From a virus: a DNA stretch of 25,255 nt. Positions 23,890-25,255 of this stretch are shown piece after piece. The stretch lies in IMG/VR virus record IMGVR_UViG_3300037826_000132, positions 1 through 25,255 of that record; one strand, given 5' to 3'. The translations under genes and the position numbers were made by a program. Within the stretch, counting starts at the first letter, position 1, and each line of letters starts with the position of its first letter. The notes beneath the pieces are model-generated. The model ran no database searches and was not told the origin of the DNA. It saw only the letters and a list, made by a program, of their open reading frames with translations.

Positions 23890-23973
23890 CTATTCTGTGA
23901 AGTGGCGGTTGTAATTGCGAGGATGCGGCTGCAACTCAGCGATAGGGGGCGTTGTTTCTGTTGGTTCAGTCAT
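23890..23973 (-). CDS. 27-aa peptide resembling the N-terminal start of a ParB-like domain
   Basis: An ATG at 23971-23973, preceded by a good SD (GGGGAG about 5-6 nt upstream), opens a 27-codon frame ending in TAG at 23890-23892. The peptide reads MTEPTETTPP followed by IAELQPHPRNYNRH and FTE. The middle segment closely resembles the opening strand and turn of ParB/sulfiredoxin-like domains in phage proteins (pattern I-x-x-L-x-P-H-P-x-N-Y-x-x-H). The domain stops there, and no frame downstream continues it because the terminase small subunit begins eight bases later. It overlaps the end of the membrane-protein gene by eight bases. It may be a truncated remnant of a ParB-like gene or a real micropeptide. 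Confidence 0.5.
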   Translation of the reverse strand: MTEPTETTPPIAELQPHPRNYNRHFTE

Positions 23974-24157
23974 TGCGTCTCCCCAAAACAAACCCGACGA
24001 TGCCCGCCAGGAGCGTCCCTATCAGTCCGGTGACCACCAGTACTTCTGGTATTATTGCGAACGGGATGCCGGCAACCAGACCCACGATGACATGGAGAGC
24101 CAGTGTCGCAATCACCGCCAAGATAGTGAGGGCGAGCGGGTAGAGTTTCTCACTCAT
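23966..24157 (-). CDS. Small two-helix membrane protein, unknown function
   Basis: This 63-aa protein is almost entirely two hydrophobic segments, residues about 7-31 and 36-58. A short polar N-terminus (MSEKLYP) precedes them and a charged RRND tail follows, which suggests a hairpin in the inner membrane. Its ATG overlaps the thyX stop by four bases (ATGA), so it is translated in the same operon. Small two-TM proteins in phage operons are often holins or superinfection-exclusion factors, but there is no lysin nearby and no family motif, so I do not assign a role. Coding status rests on the clean ATGA junction, the amphipathic composition and the absence of a competing frame. Confidence 0.65.
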   Translation of the reverse strand: MSEKLYPLALTILAVIATLALHVIVGLVAGIPFAIIPEVLVVTGLIGTLLAGIVGFVLGRRND

Positions 24158-24957
24158 GGTGCCACCCCGTCATCCAAATCGGACACATCAACACCAAGTA
24201 ACTTTAATACGTGTACAATAAAGTACTGCTTGTGATGCCCTCCTTCAGTGTTGGCTGCGTTGCGGAGCGTGCCAATAACGCGGTCAATGACGCCCGGTGT
24301 GGGGGCTGGGCGTTTGGTGATGCACTGCGCAACAGTGGGGGCAACAGTGTGCAAAATAACCAGCACCTGCTCCGCAACCTGGCGATGCTCCTCCTGCGCA
24401 TGCATCGACAACCGCTGCTGAATGTAGTGATACCAGGAGCGGATGGTGCCGTTGACGTAGAGTGTGGTTTGGGTGCCCTCGTTGAGGAGGCGGCGAGCTT
24501 GCTCACGGCTGATACCGCGTTGCAGTGCATTGTTATACAAGTTCTCGGCAACGTCATCCGATGTGTCACACGCCGCTCTCCACCACGCCTGCACATCTTC
24601 GTCGTCAATGATTGTATCAACAGCGTCCCGTCGTGAGGCAGGCTGTTGCCGCGCTGGGAGTGGCGACTCAAACGCAATACGGCTGTCGTAGCGGCGGCTC
24701 TGCTGTTGCACGCCGTCCCACTCACCGCCGTTGTGCATTGACCAGTGCCGAATAATCTGCGTAGCGATGGGAAGACTGGTTGTGATGCTGACACACATAT
24801 TCGCCATCGCCAAAACCGACCAGTGACCGTCACGAATGGCGCTGCGAATGAACTGGTCTGGTTTCGGATTAGCAGCCTGCCGCGTTGATGACACGCGAGC
24901 GCAGTAGGCCATCATGGCCTCTGCGTCTGGTGTATGCCACACAAGTTCTACATTCAT
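24154..24957 (-). CDS. thyX: Flavin-dependent thymidylate synthase (ThyX), divergent
   Basis: This 267-aa protein converts dUMP to dTMP using FAD, NADPH and methylene-tetrahydrofolate. Family features visible are an N-terminal strand-helix region ending in an ARVSS-like segment (residues 20-24), a signature region starting RHW (70-72) and ending QSRRY (86-90), R155/R156 after a helix, and a dUMP-site-like block around residues 173-189 (R173, R182, then HAQEE). Two oddities stand out. The third residue of the RHR-x7-S motif is Trp instead of Arg, and about seven extra residues (GGEWDGV region) separate it from the Ser. The C-terminus, residues about 203-267, is longer than in typical 220-230-aa family members. 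The start ATG overlaps the dcd stop by one base, and the stop overlaps the next ATG (ATGA). It pairs with the dcd-like gene upstream for thymidylate supply. Confidence 0.88.
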   Translation of the reverse strand: MNVELVWHTPDAEAMMAYCARVSSTRQAANPKPDQFIRSAIRDGHWSVLAMANMCVSITTSLPIATQIIRHWSMHNGGEWDGVQQQSRRYDSRIAFESPLPARQQPASRRDAVDTIIDDEDVQAWWRAACDTSDDVAENLYNNALQRGISREQARRLLNEGTQTTLYVNGTIRSWYHYIQQRLSMHAQEEHRQVAEQVLVILHTVAPTVAQCITKRPAPTPGVIDRVIGTLRNAANTEGGHHKQYFIVHVLKLLGVDVSDLDDGVAP

Positions 24958-25255
24958 TACACCCTCGCAATTGTGACGCCCTGTTGGTTCTGGTATAGCC
25001 CCTCATAGAGCAAGCGAGGCTCATCACCGGCAAAAAACACACATTGCACGATGCCCTCTCCTACCCAAACCCGCGACGAGAGCGTTGCGGTATTGCTGAG
25101 TTCGATGGTGAGGTAGCCCTCCCAGCCTGGCTCCATCGGGGTGACGTTGGCGATGACGCCATTGCGTGCATATGTGCTTTTCCCCGTCACGATAGCAAAT
25201 ACATCGGATGGTATGCGGATGTATTCCGCAGAGCGTGCCAGGACAAATGAACGCG
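24957..25255 (-). CDS. dcd: dCTP deaminase / dUTPase-family protein, C-terminal part (runs off window edge)
   Basis: The frame is open from the right edge of the window to the TAA at 24957-24959, so the N-terminus is missing. About 98 residues are visible. They carry the trimeric dCTP deaminase/dUTPase signature: a GKSTYAR segment (family gRSSlaR), then an invariant-like PGWEGYLTIELSN stretch, and a C-terminal YQNQQGVT tail that in the family closes over the nucleotide. The family deaminates dCTP to dUTP, or hydrolyses dUTP to dUMP, in the cytosol. Whether this copy is mono- or bifunctional cannot be told without the N-terminal catalytic region. The stop overlaps the thyX start by one base (TAATG), so the two are probably translationally coupled and supply dUMP for ThyX. 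A GTG at 25188-25190 is an internal codon and not a start, because homology continues upstream of it. Confidence 0.87.
   Translation of the reverse strand, partial: RSFVLARSAEYIRIPSDVFAIVTGKSTYARNGVIANVTPMEPGWEGYLTIELSNTATLSSRVWVGEGIVQCVFFAGDEPRLLYEGLYQNQQGVTIARV

Noticed and set aside
23966-24157. Calling the two-helix peptide a holin
   Set aside because: No endolysin or lysis cassette is in the window and the position next to terminase is not diagnostic.

Overview
This window is the structural module, plus the edge of a nucleotide-metabolism module, of a tailed dsDNA bacteriophage with a long non-contractile tail (siphovirus type). Every supported gene lies on the minus strand, so transcription runs from position 25255 toward 1. 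The window is about 55% GC by eye. Shine-Dalgarno sites are canonical (AGGAGG, AAGGAG, GGAG), so the host is a bacterium with a normal anti-SD. I see no integrase, attachment site, lysis cassette, tRNA or CRISPR array, so lytic versus prophage cannot be decided. No host can be named from the sequence.

Layout in transcription order: a partial dCTP deaminase/dUTPase-type gene (25255-24957) and thyX (24957-24154) form a dTMP-synthesis pair. A two-helix membrane peptide (24157-23966) and a 27-aa peptide resembling the start of a ParB domain (23973-23890) follow. The packaging and head genes are small terminase, large terminase, portal, a Cys-rich minor head protein, an HK97-gp10-like protein, a probable decoration protein, a prohead protease fused to a scaffold (with a nested scaffold start), and the major capsid protein (23882-16032). 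Next come a giant three-domain glycosyltransferase carrying a probable virion module and an AT-hook (16018-13199) and a DUF1360-like membrane protein (13209-12916). The tail genes are a head-tail connector, a probable tail tube protein with an Asp-box propeller, two overlapping chaperone frames, a tape measure, two tandem Dit-like proteins, a hub protein, and two fibre/carbohydrate-binding proteins. The last of these runs off position 1.

The genes are packed with 1-30 nt overlaps or gaps of a few bases (TAATG, ATGA and TAGTG junctions). The only gap above 100 nt is 19538-19744. It holds a good sigma70-type promoter and a perfect 9-bp hairpin, just before the decoration-protease-capsid block.

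The most interesting features are these. (1) A GT4-GT2-GT2 glycosyltransferase sits between capsid and connector genes and is fused in frame to a small Cys-Cys module with its own SD and an A7 tract. (2) A lambda C/Nu3-like nested scaffold gene. (3) A tail tube candidate carrying sialidase-type Asp-boxes. (4) Tail chaperone frames related by +1/-2 rather than the common -1. (5) A ThyX with an altered RHR motif. (6) A ParB-start micropeptide. (7) A tandem repeat in the last fibre gene. Together the carbohydrate-binding, propeller and glycosyltransferase elements suggest a virion with a heavily glycan-oriented surface. That last statement is inference.
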